A stretch of 64,000 nucleotides of DNA, from positions 248,001 through 312,000 of the forward strand of contig PYIU01000010.1 of NCBI GenBank assembly GCA_003415625.1. The letters are read 5' to 3'. Source of the stretch: Aquanectria penicillioides (lineage: Eukaryota > Ascomycota > Sordariomycetes > Hypocreales > Nectriaceae). Below the pieces are notes generated by a model. It made no database searches. It had not been told where the DNA came from and was given only the letters and a program-made list of their open reading frames with translations. Positions 23,821 through 35,700 of this stretch are shown here, in pieces; the first letter of the stretch is position 1; every line of letters starts with the position of its first letter. Position numbers and translations under genes: made by a program.

Positions 23821-24701
23821 TTATTTTTATCAGAGAAGATCTAATTTATCTTTTGTCACTATTAATCGAAGCCAAACATTCCCCATTCGCCTAATCAAAA
23901 CTACAATCAGATGTGCTATCACAGAACACCACTTGTAACGGTATTAATAGATGTAGCTAGCACTAAGGCGAACTGAATCAAGAGAGGTACGCATCTACGA
24001 TGATCTTCCGCCTCGTATCCTCGCTGTTCTCCGCTGCTGCGTGAATAATCATGAGCAGCTTGAGGTAGTCTACTGTCCAGTCGATGTTTACCTAAGAATT
24101 CCGACTCCTAAGGTCACGATCTTCAATTACCAACAACATGAGGAGTTAAACCACCAAAGTAATCATCTAGGTTCCTTTCGATTTGTAGAGACCCCCGGGC
24201 AACATTCGTTCAGGTAATGATTCCCCCGATGTCATGTCGCTTAGCCCCAACGTACTCTCCAACAAAAGTCCACTTTTACCCATTACGAAAGTTATTTCAC
24301 TGAAATGGAGGTCAAGTCCTCGTGTTCGTTTCGGTTAAGCATTAGGTCTGTATTCCAAATACCAAACAAATCAACATATGGATAAAGGATTAGATACGCT
24401 GACAAATACTAGAGCAGAGCCACAATTACTATGCTGGACTTTTGTGCCCAACTGTAAGACGCACGGGCGGCTGTTATTACGGTTTGCCCCACACTTACAC
24501 AAGGAACAATAATACGCTCCGCGCAGGAATACGCGATGTATCTGAATACGCTCACACAGGGAATATTCTCCTTGAATACGCTCCGAGCAAGCCGATTTTC
24601 CGATGGCATGACAACCAAAATCCTTATAAGACCTCGAATGCCGCTCATAATCCATCCTCGAATAGTCAAGCCACTGACTTGGATACTACTCTTGATTTAT
24701 C
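23821..24701. other. Intergenic, promoter of the secreted lipase-like gene
   Basis: No gene supported. It contains the AATACGC array at 24511-24590. Confidence 0.5.
24511..24590 (+). repeat. AATACGC array A (period about 17 bp)
   Basis: Five occurrences of an AATACGCTC-like core begin at 24511, 24528, 24545, 24562 (decayed to AATATTCTC) and 24575. Spacing is 17, 17, 17 and 13. It lies 112-191 bp upstream of the lipase-like start. The same core recurs as a second array at 28176-28330, upstream of the peroxidase gene. Confidence 0.75.
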
Positions 24702-26195
24702 ATGGCACCGCGCATTGCTCGCCTCACTTACCTTGCCACTCTGGCATCATTTATCAAACTGGCAATTGGCCAATTCGATATCACCACTCCCAAAGTGCAA
24801 ATCACAAAATGGAACTCGACCTTCAAATTCTCATCCGAGCAGCTGGCTCTCGCGAACTTGACCTCTGAGTACGGCGAGTCGGTTGAGAACATTGTCAACT
24901 TTGACCGAACCCAGCTTGCGAATGGTGGTCCGGCCGAGGATGACTTCTACACCGTACCGTCCAACATCACTGTGCCCACCAAGCCCGGTGAGGTCATCAA
25001 GCTTGAGGAGTTTACCAACCCTTCCTCGTGGTCAATCCCCTCTGGGTCCGCTCTCTCTCGCATCATGTACTCAACGACCAACATCAACGGCACGCTCATC
25101 CCTGCATCTGCTTATATCCTCTGGCCATACCAGGCCAAGAAGTTCCGCACTGGTCAGAACACAGACGCATCCACCGCACCAGTCGTCCTGTGGACACACG
25201 GAACCTCGGGCTTTTATCCCTGTGGCGCTCCTTCGGCTCACCGAGCCCTCTTCTATGCCGACTTTGTCCCATTTGCGCTGGCGGATGCTGGCTACGTTGT
25301 GGTCGCACCAGACTACGCTGGTCTGGGCGTGGGTACTTCTTGGGATGGGACGCGCATCCCGCACCAATATCTCGTTCGAGAGGCTGGTGCTAACGATGCC
25401 CTTAACGCGCTGAGAGCTTCCTGGAAGTCATTCCCGAAGCGTTTATCAAAGGACTACGTCGTCTTGGGCCATAGCCAAGGCGGTGCGGTAAGCTGGGGTC
25501 TTTCTGAAGTCCTAGCCAGGAAAAACTCGGGGTTCGAAGACGTGGCGAAGCATCATCTGGGTACAATCGTGGCTGCTCCTGCGCAAAACACTCTCTCGTT
25601 TTTCCCACAGGATTTCCTCAACTGGGTCGGTAAAGACCTTGATCAGATCTACACTGGCTTTAACCTCAGCGACTGGCTTACTCCTCTGGGAATTGCGCGA
25701 ACTGTGCTCCTGAAACAGATCGAGGGATCGCAGATGGCCTCAACCTACTTGCTTGCTAGACCTGATGAAACCATCATTCAACCCGACTGGAACAAGACAT
25801 TCGCTGCCCAGTGGTTTCCACAGCTATCCAATGCTGGACGGCTCCCTTTCAAGGGTCCAATGCTTGTTTTTCAGGGCACAACAGACCTCACATCTGGTGG
25901 CTACGAGGTCACCTATGAGACTGTCAAGGACACTTGCAAGACCCAGAAGGGCGATCTCGAGTTTTTGGCAGTCTCTGGGTCTGCCCACTTTCCAGCGCTC
26001 AGATCAGCTAGGCAGGTCTGGTTGAGCTGGATCGAGGACCGCTTTGAGGGCCGCAATGTGGAAAAACGCGGATGTGGTGTTCGTTCCGAGCTGGAGAGCT
26101 TCCTGCCCGCTGATAAATACCAGGGTCTCCCCAACTCATTCCCGCTGTGGGCTGGCGAAAAGAAATGGGGTTATGAGCTTCCTCAGGCTCTGTAG
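24702..26195 (+). CDS. Secreted lipase-like alpha/beta hydrolase (LIP family)
   Basis: Intronless 497-residue secreted serine hydrolase related to fungal secretory lipases. The N-terminus is a signal peptide (hydrophobic core up to IGQ). The nucleophile elbow is GHSQGG at about residues 256-261. A plausible acid is the Asp in QGTTDLT near residue 394, and the His is in SGSAHFPAL near 429. An oxyanion-hole segment LWTHGTSG and the DYAGLG motif match the family. Several N-x-S/T sites agree with secretion. Likely substrates are acylglycerols or other esters. The start is the ATG immediately before the signal peptide. Its promoter shares an unusual motif array with the secreted peroxidase gene at 27040-27916. 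Confidence 0.92.
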   Translation: MAPRIARLTYLATLASFIKLAIGQFDITTPKVQITKWNSTFKFSSEQLALANLTSEYGESVENIVNFDRTQLANGGPAEDDFYTVPSNITVPTKPGEVIKLEEFTNPSSWSIPSGSALSRIMYSTTNINGTLIPASAYILWPYQAKKFRTGQNTDASTAPVVLWTHGTSGFYPCGAPSAHRALFYADFVPFALADAGYVVVAPDYAGLGVGTSWDGTRIPHQYLVREAGANDALNALRASWKSFPKRLSKDYVVLGHSQGGAVSWGLSEVLARKNSGFEDVAKHHLGTIVAAPAQNTLSFFPQDFLNWVGKDLDQIYTGFNLSDWLTPLGIARTVLLKQIEGSQMASTYLLARPDETIIQPDWNKTFAAQWFPQLSNAGRLPFKGPMLVFQGTTDLTSGGYEVTYETVKDTCKTQKGDLEFLAVSGSAHFPALRSARQVWLSWIEDRFEGRNVEKRGCGVRSELESFLPADKYQGLPNSFPLWAGEKKWGYELPQAL

Positions 26196-27039
26196 ACTGG
26201 GAAGTCTCCGTAGTATGAGATGAGGAGCGCGCCGCGCTGGACATGGACATGATTCACCTTCTTGACACTTGTATTTATACCTTGAGATCATAGATCGCAC
26301 TTTGTTCAGTTGACTGAATTTCAAACTTGATGGCTCCTATTCTCTCAACGATGATTAGAATCTTCTTTTATGGTTTTACTGCTTCCTTGCACAAGAGCAG
26401 AGCAGCTCTCGCGTCCATATCTTGAGCCTAACTTTTGGACCTTTCCTGACACTTGCTCGCAGATGTAATCGTAAACTCGACTGGATAGTGAGTCTCAGGC
26501 CACCTTTTTCAATCAGGACCGCGAGTTTGATGCTTCAAGAAAGACCTGGATAGAGGATATGACCTATCCTTGCATATGAATCAACCACAGCATCCATTTA
26601 TGCAAGGATTTTGCAAGTTAATGCACTCAAGAAGTTTATTATACACTTTGAAGCCCTTTTAGAGCGCGATTCTCAGCAGGTCCTGCCCAACATACCAATT
26701 AACATCAATGTGTTACTCACTCAATAATCTAATTTATCACGAGGGCAGATGCGGTTAGCTTCCAATGATAAGACTTGGAAACAAGTACAAAATGATTGAT
26801 TGAAAAATGATACCCAGATAAATATTTAGATAAATATTTGGCACACACTGGTGGATTCGTACCAGGGTGTTGATCGCAACCTTTGAGGTCCGCGAGAGGC
26901 GCAACTTCTTCAGGTATGGTACGTCTTGGTTATGAAGGAAAGAAATGATTGTGTAAAACTATACAGATCAGGAGCAAATCAACGATTTGCACGCCGGACT
27001 TCACTTGGGAAGACAGTTCAGAGAGTCCAAATTTCCCAT
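26196..27039. other. Intergenic between lipase-like and peroxidase genes
   Basis: Shared 3' region of two convergent genes. No gene, tRNA or repeat array supported. Confidence 0.5.
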
Positions 27040-27916
27040 TCAAGCCATCCATCCAGCTACAGCACGTACGGCCTGAGTCATGGCACCAATACGCATGGTA
27101 GTCTTCGCCACTGTTGCTTTATATCCTTCCTTGAACGGGATTCGATCCTCCGCTGCTTCTCATTAGCGCCTATTTCTATGCCAAGCCCTTCAGGTTTGAA
27201 GAGGCCAACTTACCCAACAAAGCTTGGACCCATGACTTTGGCGCAGCGTTCTTCTCATCATCCCATACGGTTAGGAGATAGAGCGCAGTAGTACCGTATT
27301 CCGTCAGATGCTGGTGTGTAGAAGCATTGAATTCCGGGTTGATTCTCTTCGCAAGCTCAAGGCGATTTTTGGTAGCCTTGGCCGCCGTCTCTACCGTGAC
27401 AAATCGATCAGTGAACTTGTAATGGTTCAATCCAAGATCCTTGGCAACAGGAGCCCAGACGGTAGCATCGAAGTGGAGGTCGTCCCCGAAATAAATATCG
27501 TTGCGAGTTATTGAGCCGTCAACTTCAATCGTGTCGTGGCGAGCCAGGTCGACAAGATTGAAGGTTTCGTTGGGTCGACTGGTAGTAGAGATATGGAACT
27601 TGAAGACCATGTTGACCGCGTCGATGTAAAAGCCCGGCTCGAAGTTGTATGCGGCTTGTGCAGCTTTGTTGATCATCTCATAATCAATATCCTTGCCGTC
27701 GCGCGGAAGATATCCGTGGTTTGCTAGAGCATTTAGACCAGGGCATGGCGAACGACCTACGGGGGTGATGAATCGTCAGCGCTTCATTCTCAGATTCGCC
27801 CTCATAGCGGACTTACTATCGAAAGGGCCCGCGGCACGAAATTCATGACCTCTGGGGTCAGGGAATGCAAGGCTTGATGCTGCAAAAGCAAGTAGAGTAA
27901 GCGTAAAGGACTTCAT
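27040..27916 (-). CDS. Secreted heme-thiolate peroxidase (chloroperoxidase/peroxygenase family)
   Basis: Peroxidase family 2 enzyme, which uses H2O2 to halogenate or oxygenate substrates with a cysteine-ligated heme. A signal peptide (KSFTLTLLAFAASSLA) begins the protein. The heme-ligand motif is SPCPGLNALANHG. The acid-base region reads EVDGSITRND, where most family members have EHD or EGD. Introns are at 27757-27816 and about 27153-27213. The last exon gives AEDRIPFKEGY, the usual C-terminal family block. Three in-phase AG acceptors sit within nine bases at the second intron, so the exact junction may vary by one or two residues. The protein is about 250 residues, in the range of short peroxygenases. 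The start is the ATG of the signal peptide. Confidence 0.88.
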
Positions 27917-28951
27917 CGTCTCAGGTCAAACTCAGGTCAAGAGAGGTTATAGAACTCTGCCGAGGTCAAGCACCAGGCTTGGGACAAGATGCCTTTAAGT
28001 AGGTTGATGTTTGGGCTACTCCTGGGACATGATTTCAAACTGGGGCGGTGTAATTGGGTGGCAGTTCCATCAGGCATATTCAACCTTGCATTAAGCAACA
28101 TTCTAGAAGGATACTCTGACATCATCTGAGGAAATTGCTGACCAGGCATTGAGTGTGCTGAGGCGTGGAGGCCGCAATACGCTCGAGGAATACGCCCGAG
28201 GGGAATACGCCCAAGGACACTTCCGAATATGGGATACGCTCAGGAGCTACGCCACAACATCCACCCTCGAATACGCTCCGGAACAGGCTCCACAAATTCG
28301 CTGCAAGACTCCGCCTCAAAAAATACGCCAAAAAGAAAACTAAAGTGGCTGCTAGCCTTGATATTTGATAAGACATGTGGCTGAAGTGGCTCAGGTTAGA
28401 TATTGTTGTCTTACCCTATACTACGGATAATCGGGCTCCATTTGAAAACATTGCTTTAAATCTGCTCGAAGGCTTTTGACGTTTGGTGGTGCTTAGGTGC
28501 AAGAGGGAGAGGATTTTTGGTTTTTAGATGTGAATCATATCCCATGCATGGCTTTGATGGTATGAGAATGATTTCACTCAAGTTCGTCGTTCCAAAGGGG
28601 GAATAACGCCGTCAAATGGTGTAGCGGCCCAGCTAGCCTGACTAAGAACGAGGCTGGGGAAGCAAAACCTCCACCTCAATGGGCCGAGACTAGATCATTA
28701 ATTTGAACAGAACACATATACCATCTCGAAGAGCATGGCTTCATATTCCCTATTGCCGAATTCATGGATCTTGTCGCTTGATGACCTAACGCATCGACTT
28801 AAGCTTCGATTAACCCGCTCTTGTATCTGACAACTCGCGTTCAGTGGCCTCGTACGGGGTTTATCAAGCTTCACAGCCCTGCCTCTAAAAATTGAACCTC
28901 AACTCAGTTCCTCGACGGTTTCAGCATCTTGGAGCAGACTCCTAGATAACG
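27917..28951. other. Intergenic, divergent promoters of peroxidase and kinase remnant
   Basis: No gene supported. It contains AATACGC array B at 28176-28330. Confidence 0.5.
28176..28330 (+). repeat. AATACGC array B (irregular)
   Basis: AATACGC(T/C)C-like cores begin near 28176, 28189, 28204, 28226 (decayed), 28234 (GATACGCTC), 28270 and about 28322, with variable spacing. It lies about 260-415 bp upstream of the minus-strand peroxidase start. The core matches array A 3.6 kb away. Confidence 0.7.
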
Positions 28952-29893
28952 ATGGATGACGACGGGCTGTCGGGTCTTGTACGGGATTATCAACTGGCGA
29001 CAGAGTTCCACGAGGGTCAAACGTTCCACATATTTGACGACCCTGACGCCCCTTCACCTTCTTCGAAACGAGTGGAACGGTGGAAAAAAAGCCGAACTAT
29101 AAAGTCCGGTGGCCAAGGGCGGGTCGTTTTGCAGACATGTACCAGGGGCAGACAAAACTATACTCAGCGTGCAGTGAAGATCATCCAACTGCAACATGAT
29201 GATGCAAAACGACGATATCAACGAGAGCTAGAAACCATCATCAAATTCTCTCACGAAAAGGTGTGTTCTGATACATTCTAGAATTTTCCCATAGCGTATC
29301 TTACAATCCAAGAAGGACTGACGAGCTGATTCTACTTGAACAGTATGTGAAGTACTTTGTAAAGACGTTGGGATGGTACACATCGACCAGCAAACTATAT
29401 ATAGCCATGGAGTATTTCCCTATAGGGGATCTAGAGACATACATTAACAAGAATGGCCGCTTGTCGGAGGAGGAATGTCGCATGATTACGACTCAACTCT
29501 TGCAGGGCCTACTTGCTATGCATGAAGAAAGGTTTGCACACCGTGGCGTAAAGCCTGAGGTATGTGGACCAAAGTCTTGAGTGCAATATAATCCAACACG
29601 TGCCAACTGCTAATCTCTTACCCAAGAATATTTTGATTCACCAAAGCCCCCCGGATTCGTGGTGGGTCAAACTTGCAGACTTCGGCATCAGCAAGAGGTT
29701 GGGGGTTACGATTACCAACAGCTCTCTAGGTTTTGGCACGCTACAATATATGGCACCCGAGTTACTGAGCTCTAACCCGGCCACTGCATCAAATATTAGC
29801 TACCAGGCGACAGATATGTGGGCGTTGGGTGCAACGACGTTCTTTCTTTTGACCAAGGCTCTGCCAATCTACCTACTTACCGAAGTCGCGTAA
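28952..29893 (+). pseudogene. Serine/threonine kinase-like gene, truncated and catalytically altered
   Basis: Protein kinase fold without a complete C-lobe. Exons: 28952-29260, 29344-29559 and 29627-29893. Visible motifs are a glycine loop (SGGQGRV), the AVKII lysine, an alpha-C Glu, a DFG (LADFGIS) and MAPELL. The catalytic loop reads HRGVKPEN, so the HRD aspartate is Gly, explained by one A-to-G change (GAC to GGC). The frame stops after DMWALGATTFFLL...LLTEVA, where subdomains X-XI should follow. Just beyond, in another frame, RNYIPRDYYLHIYQFKG looks like the expected continuation, and a further frame gives SPEDERPY. I read this as a decaying kinase. A functional pseudokinase of 260-odd residues is the alternative. 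Confidence 0.75.
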
Positions 29894-30009
29894 CTATATC
29901 CCAAGAGACTACTATCTGCATATCTACCAATTCAAGGGAGCAAACCCATTATGTTCATCTAATTCTATTGGGACTCACCAAACATCTCAAGCCCGGAGGA
30001 TGAACGACC

Positions 30010-31763
30010 TTATACTAACTCATTTCGCCCGTTCTGAACCTGCCCGTGGTTGTCTCCATTCAACACCATGCCGTTCGATCCGACCAGCGGTAAATTCGAA
30101 GACGCTGCAATCTTTTGGCTAAATGGGCTTTTCTGTTGTAGCACACTTCCATATCTAATAAAAACAAATGGAATCGGCATCATAACCAATGCAAGAAAAC
30201 CCAAAAGGGAACAGGCCCAATGGACACCTAGGCGCCCATACATGGGGCTTGATGCGAGCGGGAGGCACACGGCCGCGAGTGACCTTGTAGTGCTAGCTGC
30301 GGCATGTGCCGAAGCCGAAAATTGTTTGTAGGCGTCGGTGAGATAGTTGATCATTGCAATGAAGATCAACAAATAGCCTGCCCCGAAACAGACCCCAGAG
30401 AGCATAGGCACCACTGGATGAATAGACTCGTATGCCGACCACCCCAGCCAAAATAGACCAACAACAACTCTAATAATAGTTAGAAAACTCAACGAGACCC
30501 AAAGGATTACATAACTTACGCTGGACCACCAATGCAGGCAAGGGGGAGGCGATGGTACTCATTTTTCAGGGTCCATGAGGCCACTGCACTCCTTCTCTTG
30601 TTAAACCATACATCATACCAAAGAAAGACGCCCAGGCCCAGAAAAGACCCCCCAAAGACTTTGAGTGCAGCCGGTTAGCTCATAAAATCCAACTTGACGA
30701 GATAAAGTAACGAACCTGGCAAGAAGGCGAGACCGCTTATTGCTGGTGACATGCCGTACACTCCTGTTAATTATCAGCAGGTATTCATTAGAGCATATCT
30801 TTGGTTTTCTTACCTCTAAATATTGTAAGATATGCTTGAAAGAACAGGTATAATATCGCATACACTAAAGCCAGGTACAGGGATGTAAACAGCACAATAG
30901 GCTCTCGGGCCATCATCATGAATGGCCGTGCAAAGATCACTTTCAGACCCTCACCTAAATTTCCATGACTCTTCTTCGATGTTGTGAAAGACAATGAACC
31001 ATTTGATCCCTTGTTTTCGGCAGATGCTCGTTGCTTCGCCAAAACTGGACCGTATGTCTCCGGTAATAGCAACACGAGAGGCAGCCCCAGGCCAAGGATA
31101 GCGAGTCCAATCCAGAAACACAAGCGCCAAGAGGTGCTCGCTGAGAGGCCCGAGATCACCGGCCCGATTGGTGGGCCATCGAAGCCGCCGAGATGAAGCA
31201 TGCCATTGCTTTACCCCGCTTCTCTCGGTCATCGTAAATATCCGCATAGAGCCCACCAACCACTGCGTTTGGTGCCGCAGCAACGAGGCCGGCAAGGAGG
31301 CGGAAAGCTAGTAGGAGGTTAAAGTTGTTACTAAGAGCACAAGCCATAGTAAACAACGCGTAGGCAATGTAGGTGCCAATGAGGACTGGCCGACGCCCGA
31401 CATGCTCACTTAGCGGTCCGAAGATGGGTGGCCCAACCGCGTATCCAACAAGATAAAGCGAATTCAGCAACACGAGACGTGCAGAACCCTCTATAGAGAA
31501 GTGAGTCCTAATGGCATCAACAGCTCCCGATGGCAACGACGAGCCAAGGTTGCTATTGACCACAACCCATATGCCAGTCCATACGATCCGTTGTTTCTTG
31601 GCCTGTAGAAGCAAGTAAGCCTGGTGTTTCTCTCTCGGGGAATTGACGTGCCATGGCCTACCGATGAGAAATTCCAAGGTATTGTGGGATCTGGACGATG
31701 CATGTCTACCGTCCCAGGTGGTTTGGCCCGAGCCGTATTGGCTTTCCTTTTGAAGCCAAACAT
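30010..31763 (-). pseudogene. MFS transporter (12-TM drug/polyamine-type) with a one-base frame break
   Basis: Membrane transporter of the major facilitator superfamily. Introns at 31603-31661, 30764-30813, 30659-30715 and 30470-30519 restore frame elsewhere. Typical blocks are DPTIPWNFSSAKK before TM1, NSNLGSSLPSGA, GPLSEHVGRRPVLIG (loop 2-3 motif A), DREKRGKAMACF, GPPIGPVISG and a final TM pair. Between ...FISAASM and GPPIGPV the frame shifts by one; the coding sequence has ATGGCCCA where ATGGGCCCA would keep frame (about 31171-31180). It is otherwise well preserved, so the lesion is either recent or a sequencing error. The start is the ATG at 31763, which gives a short N-terminal tail usual for this class. 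It converges on the kinase remnant. Confidence 0.78.
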
Positions 31764-32469
31764 TACAGTACAGTGGTGGCACCGTCCACTGTATCCAGCC
31801 AATTTGCAAAAAGAAATGCGGTCAAAACAAGACGCCGTTATCGCTCGAGATCAGAGTCACAGTGCCCCACATAGCCCGGCGTCACAACAGTCGGCAATAT
31901 TGAGCCTAGAGTAACCGTCCGCTCTTCAGCACTAGAATTCTAATCCAAGTAGCCGATCATAGTTCAAAGGCCAAGTCGCATGTCGGCTATTTAGATACAA
32001 ACTGTACGAAAGGACTGTAGCCGACGAATCCGTACCCTCTCCACTGTTTCTCTGGATTTCCGGTGCAAAATACCGCGGCCTGCCTTGTCTTCCGTTGCCA
32101 ATTTCATTCTTAATTAAACCCGGAAATAATTCCTCGACGACGGAAATGAACGCTAGCTGCCTTAGCAAAACGGGTCTCCCCATCGAATCCTTATCACGGC
32201 GAATCAGAATCTAAATACAGAACAAATTAGTTGACAGGTTGCCATCGAAAAACGAGTTTTCAATCGATACTTCTCCCTATATGATTCGGGGTGGGTACTA
32301 AGGAATCTGCGGAGTCAAGATTTCATCTAGCAAGGGCATGTTTGAGTAAATCTTGTGACTCATTTCATCTGTCATAAGTGGCACTAGTAACTAAGGGAAC
32401 ATGACCGGGAGAGTAAATCAATGTGAGTTTTCGTGAGAGTTGACTGAAGGATAATTATCTGGATCATAG
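31764..32469. other. Intergenic, MFS promoter to retroelement
   Basis: No gene supported. The last five bases (32465-32469, CATAG) are the probable 5' target-site copy of the retrotransposon. Confidence 0.5.
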
Positions 32470-32728
32470 TGTTGACGGATATAGCGGCCGGGCGAAGGTG
32501 GTCGTCGCTACAGACATAGCGGCCGGCCACAAGCCGACCTTGGGGGCCTTGTGGGCCTAGGTCTTAAGGCCACATATCCTCACAAGGGAATCCCTGCACT
32601 ATAAATAGGTGACTGCATTCTGCGACTACTATTTAGCTGTTCCTTACGAATCCCAATTGATTTGGACCGACCCGCTGCATATATTGCCTGCTATAACCGT
32701 CCCTGCGTGTGCCTGTATATTGTTTATA
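32470..32728 (+). repeat. 5' LTR of the copia-type element
   Basis: 259 bp, beginning TGTTGACGGATATAGCGG and ending TATTGTTTATA. It contains a TATA-like TATAAAT near 32600, so it probably held the element's promoter. It is followed by GGTTATAAGCC, a candidate primer-binding site. It is much less mutated than the interior and keeps CpG-rich blocks such as GCGGCCGGGCG. Confidence 0.93.
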
Positions 32729-35700
32729 GGTTATAAGCCTAGAGCTCCAATTTAAGAAGAAATTGCAGCTATTTAAAAGGTTTAGACTAACCTAAAGTTT
32801 ATCCCTTAAAGTTAGCGCTTGTAATGTTAATCAGTTAAGGTCCTAAGACTTAAGCAATAGCTTTAAAGCCGGCCCTAAAGCTAGTCCCTACTATTAAAGC
32901 AATTAAATAGATTAATAATAAAGAAGATCCTACTAAAGGAGAAGACAATTTTAAGGATCTTTTACCCCTTTCTAAAAGGTTAGTAAAGCCTACTAAAAGG
33001 GACCTATAGAAGACTTAGCTAGATTTAAGCATTATAATGCAGTAAATAATAAAGATAATATAGTAAATATAAAAGCTATAAAAGTACTTTAACTAAAAGA
33101 CTAAAAATAAGTTAAAGATTAAGTATAAAATATAGCCTAAAGATAAATTAGAATTTAAGGTAGAAGATAATAAAGATAAAAGCTTTAAGTATTAGAGAAG
33201 CTGACTTTTCTATACCTTAAGGGAGCCTTTAAGAGCTTTAGATAAAATATTTGGTTTCTTAAGGAATAGAAAGATATTAGTAGAGCCTGCCTTAAGCAGA
33301 AAGAAGATTATAAATTTATAATTAATTAAAATTAAGGATCTTATTGGTCTTAACTTTAAGATAAAAGGAGATAATATACTTAAGGGATTAAAGAATTAGG
33401 CTATCTAAAAGAGATATCTCTTTTATACTATAATTGCTATTAAGTAGTATAAAGAGATTAGGATCTTACATTTAAGAGAAATATACTTAATTGCTGCTAT
33501 AAAAATAGCAGTTTTATAGAAACTAAAGCTATTATTATCTTTAGTAAAGATTAGTATAAAGGCTATTAAGCTATTAATAAAAAGGTATAATAATATAAGG
33601 TTTTAGTAGAGCTTAGCTAATCTTTATTGAAAATTAGAGTTTTTAACTCTAAAGAAACTATAAGGGGTTTAAAGTTATATTAATAACTTTTATTGCATTA
33701 TAAATAGCATTATTGAAGCTAGCGGCAAGCTCCTTAAGTATTAGGAAAAGATAAGGTTTATAGATAATATTAAAAAGGTCTTTCTTAAATAGAATGCACT
33801 TTAATGTAACTATAAGCAAAAGGGGAAATACTAATCTATCTATAAGATGTAAGAAGACTTTATTAATAAAGCTAGAAGTCTATAGACTTTTTAAAAGAAG
33901 AGTAAAGACTCTAGCGGTAAGAAAGGCATATAGATAAGTGCTTAATTAAATAAAAAGGATAATTGTAGAAAAGATTTTAAGAGCAGTAAATGCTTTAATT
34001 GTAATTAGAAAGGTTATATTATAAAGAACTGCCTATCTCTATAGAAGGAAAGTAAAGGCAATAAGAATAAAAGGTTAAAAAAAAAGATAATAGTAATAAA
34101 ACTATTAAAAAGATTGAAAAGACTGCTCTATATATAGAATTAAATAAATAGAGTGCTAAGAATATAAAGGAAGCTAAAGATAACTTTAATAATAATAATA
34201 ATGCTATTTTTATATACTATAAAGGCTTAAAGGTAAGGAAGTTCTTTAGTAATGCTTTTATAAGGTTATTAGTAAAAAAGGTAGCTATAGTAATGATTTT
34301 TAGCCTGCTAGAATAGTAGTTATATAGTCCCCTTAATGTTAATAATAATGCTGTATTGAAGGCTAAGGGAAATAGCAATTTTATTACTATCTTAATGTCT
34401 ATAGAATTAGGCCTTATTAATTAAAAAGACTGCTAGCTTTAGGACTTAAGAGCCAATATATACACTATTAATAACTTTAAATAGTTTAAAGAAGATAAGT
34501 GGTATAAACTTAATGAAATAATGCCAATTCTTATAGGCAAAGGCATTATATACCCTATAGCTATAGGAATAGTAGTGGTTATACTATTTATAGAGGGAGA
34601 GAGAATAAGGACTATAATACTTAAAGATATAGTTTTTATTAAAGATTTCCTACTAAATGTAATCTTTAGTAAGAAAGTCTATCTTTTTGGTAGTTATATA
34701 ATTAAGAATAAGATCTTTAATGGCAATAGTAAGATCTTTATAACCCTTAATGTCCTTAATTAAGGGTTTTTACTTAAAGCAATAGAAGGTATAATAAGCT
34801 ATTACTTTACTTTTAAAATAATGCTAATATAGATAGAATAGTTTAAGGCAAGGATATAGTATTAAAGATTTACTTATATAGATTAGAAAGCCCTTAACTA
34901 TACCTTTAAGGTTATAAAAGGTAGGCTTAATAATTATAAGCTGCTTAATATACCCTATAAAGACTGCAAGCTTACTAAAAGCATAAGGTTCTTGCTAAAA
35001 ATACTATAAGAGAGAGTAGACTGTATGCTTAACCTCCTTTATGTAGACCTTATAGAGCTAAGTCTATATATATATAATAGGAAGAGGTATCTTAAGCTTA
35101 TAATTAATAATAAAAGCTATTACTTTTATGGCAATTTACTTAAGAAGAAAAGCAATACTGCTACCTTAATAAAAGAAGATCTTTTAGTGTTTAGAACTAT
35201 TATAGCTTACAGTCTGCTCTAAAAGATATAGTTTAATAGTGGTTATAAATTTGTTAATAGAAAGGTCGATAAACTCCTCTTAAAGATAGGGATCCTTGCA
35301 ATTATTATGCTGCTATATGGCTATAAATAGAATGGCTTTGCTAAACGGGCAAATTGTACAATCTAAGAGAAGGCAAGAAGTATAATAATAGCAATAAACA
35401 TCCCTCTTAGGCTATAGGGAGAGATTATCCTTATAGTTATATATATTGCTAATATTATAGCAATAAGGTTATTAGACTGAAAGACCCCTTATAAGGTTTA
35501 CTTTATGGATTTAATCCTAAAAAAGGAATATATATTAAGCATTAAGCATCTATAGATTCTAGGGTTAAAGGCATTTATTTATATTAAATAGGAAAAGTGC
35601 AATAGATTTAAGAAGATACTACCTTATAGTTAGAAAGGAATCTTTATAGGATTTTAAGGAATTAAGGCATATAGGATTTAAAACCCTAAGATAAAGAAAG

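Noticed and set aside
34521..35222. Two open frames of 65-80 codons as independent small genes
   Set aside because: They are surviving fragments of the copia polyprotein in an AT-saturated element.
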